DNA of 5,546 bases from Actinomycetota bacterium. Its GTDB lineage: Bacteria; Actinomycetota; Actinomycetes; Actinomycetales; Microbacteriaceae. Below are positions 4,921-5,546 of the stretch, in pieces. The notes below the pieces were generated by a model, which did no database searches, had not been told where the DNA came from, and saw only the letters and a program-made list of their open reading frames with translations. The stretch is from NCBI GenBank assembly GCA_009704705.1, contig WLDR01000098.1, positions 1 to 5,546 of the forward strand, written 5' to 3'. A program made the position numbers and the translations under genes. The stretch's first letter is position 1. Each line of letters opens with the position of its first letter.

Positions 4921-5546
4921 GTGACAAAACCCGTCGTCATCGTCGGCGCCTCAATGGGTGGTCTGCGTGCCGCAGAAACACTGAGGAAAAGCGGATACGC
5001 GGGACCACTGGTCGTCATCGGTGACGAGCCACACGCTCCGTACAACCGCCCGCCACTGTCAAAAGAGGTCCTCGCTGAGGATGTCAACCACGCCGCCGTC
5101 GCGTTCCCTCTTGCCGAGATTCTCGACGACGTGGAATGGGTACTCGGCAACGCCGTGGTTGCCAGTGACCTCCACGCGCACACCGTCACCTTGGCCGATG
5201 GTACGTCGGTTGAGTACAGCTCGCTCATCATTGCAACTGGATTGCGTCCGCGCCGGCTCAATTTGCCGGGACAACCGGCTCATGGCGTTCACGCGATTCG
5301 CACTCTTGATGACGCCATGCGCCTGCGAAGCGAACTCGCCCCGGGTGCACGGGTTGTCGTTTTTGGAGCGGGCTTCATCGGATGCGAAGCGGCGGCCACC
5401 GCGACAAAGCTCGGTTGCACCGTAACGGTCGTCGGCAAGGGCAGCATCCCGATGTTGCGACCCCTCGGTCAGCAACTCGCCGAAGATGTGCAACGCCGCA
5501 ACGAGGCTCACGGCGTGACGTTCATTTCAAACGCGTGTCTCGTCGA
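4921..5546 (+). CDS. FAD-dependent ferredoxin reductase (3' end beyond the window)
   Basis: An open frame of 208 codons runs off the right edge, about half of the usual 400 residues. It belongs to the pyridine-nucleotide-disulfide-oxidoreductase fold, like putidaredoxin reductase and BphA4. Features are the N-terminal FAD Rossmann motif VVIVGASMGGLRAAE (5-19), FAD-contacting GDEPHAPYNRPPLSK (34-48), the ATG motif at 105-107, and a second Rossmann motif VVVFGAGFIGCEAA (145-158) for NAD(P)H. It would transfer electrons from NAD(P)H to the ferredoxin immediately upstream. The start is GTG at 4921: a stop lies in frame at 4897, and the next in-frame ATG (4954) would cut into the FAD motif. The ribosome site is weak (GAG, 6 nt). 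The residue expected to be Glu/Asp at the end of the second strand of the NAD domain is Gly172, followed by Lys173, which may shift preference from NADH to NADPH. Confidence 0.9.
   Translation, partial: MTKPVVIVGASMGGLRAAETLRKSGYAGPLVVIGDEPHAPYNRPPLSKEVLAEDVNHAAVAFPLAEILDDVEWVLGNAVVASDLHAHTVTLADGTSVEYSSLIIATGLRPRRLNLPGQPAHGVHAIRTLDDAMRLRSELAPGARVVVFGAGFIGCEAAATATKLGCTVTVVGKGSIPMLRPLGQQLAEDVQRRNEAHGVTFISNACLV

Overview
The window looks like part of an aromatic-catabolism island from a moderately GC-rich actinobacterium. Support for this is the GC-biased third codon positions, strong AGGAG-type ribosome sites, a small 3Fe-4S ferredoxin followed by its own reductase, and the overall protein flavour. 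A Microbacteriaceae-like host is a guess. No mobile element, RNA gene or CRISPR array is visible.

Layout. At the left edge (1-17, minus) is what looks like the first few codons of a divergent gene with an excellent Shine-Dalgarno. After a 117-bp AT-rich control region comes a MarR-family repressor (135-629, plus). It runs tail to tail into a class I glutamine amidotransferase-like gamma-glutamyl hydrolase (626-1333, minus), and the two genes share one CTAG for both stop codons. A 128-bp divergent control region (1334-1461) then opens a tightly packed plus-strand operon: aldehyde dehydrogenase (1462-2925), class III (LigB-type) extradiol dioxygenase (2928-3833), fumarylacetoacetate-hydrolase-fold isomerase/decarboxylase (3830-4708), 3Fe-4S ferredoxin (4708-4899), and the N-terminal 208 codons of a GTG-started FAD ferredoxin reductase (4921 to the right edge).

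How they fit together. Dioxygenase, dehydrogenase and FAH-fold protein match the core of the homoprotocatechuate (3,4-dihydroxyphenylacetate) meta-cleavage route (HpaD, HpaE, HpaG-like): ring opening to a semialdehyde, oxidation to the acid, then isomerisation/decarboxylation. The ferredoxin and reductase should feed electrons to a cytochrome P450 or Rieske oxygenase that is not in the window and would make, or demethylate to, the catechol. The gamma-glutamyl hydrolase hints that an amine, possibly a gamma-glutamylated aromatic amine, enters the route. This last link is inference.

Regulation. The most informative non-coding signal is a pair of related palindromes sharing the right-half core ATACGAA. 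One lies upstream of marR (37-56) and one in the divergent region before the catabolic operon (1409-1430). They match at 14 of 20 aligned positions and are the obvious candidate operators for the MarR protein, making this a self-contained inducible unit. A hairpin that places the ferredoxin stop codon in its loop lies between the ferredoxin and reductase genes.
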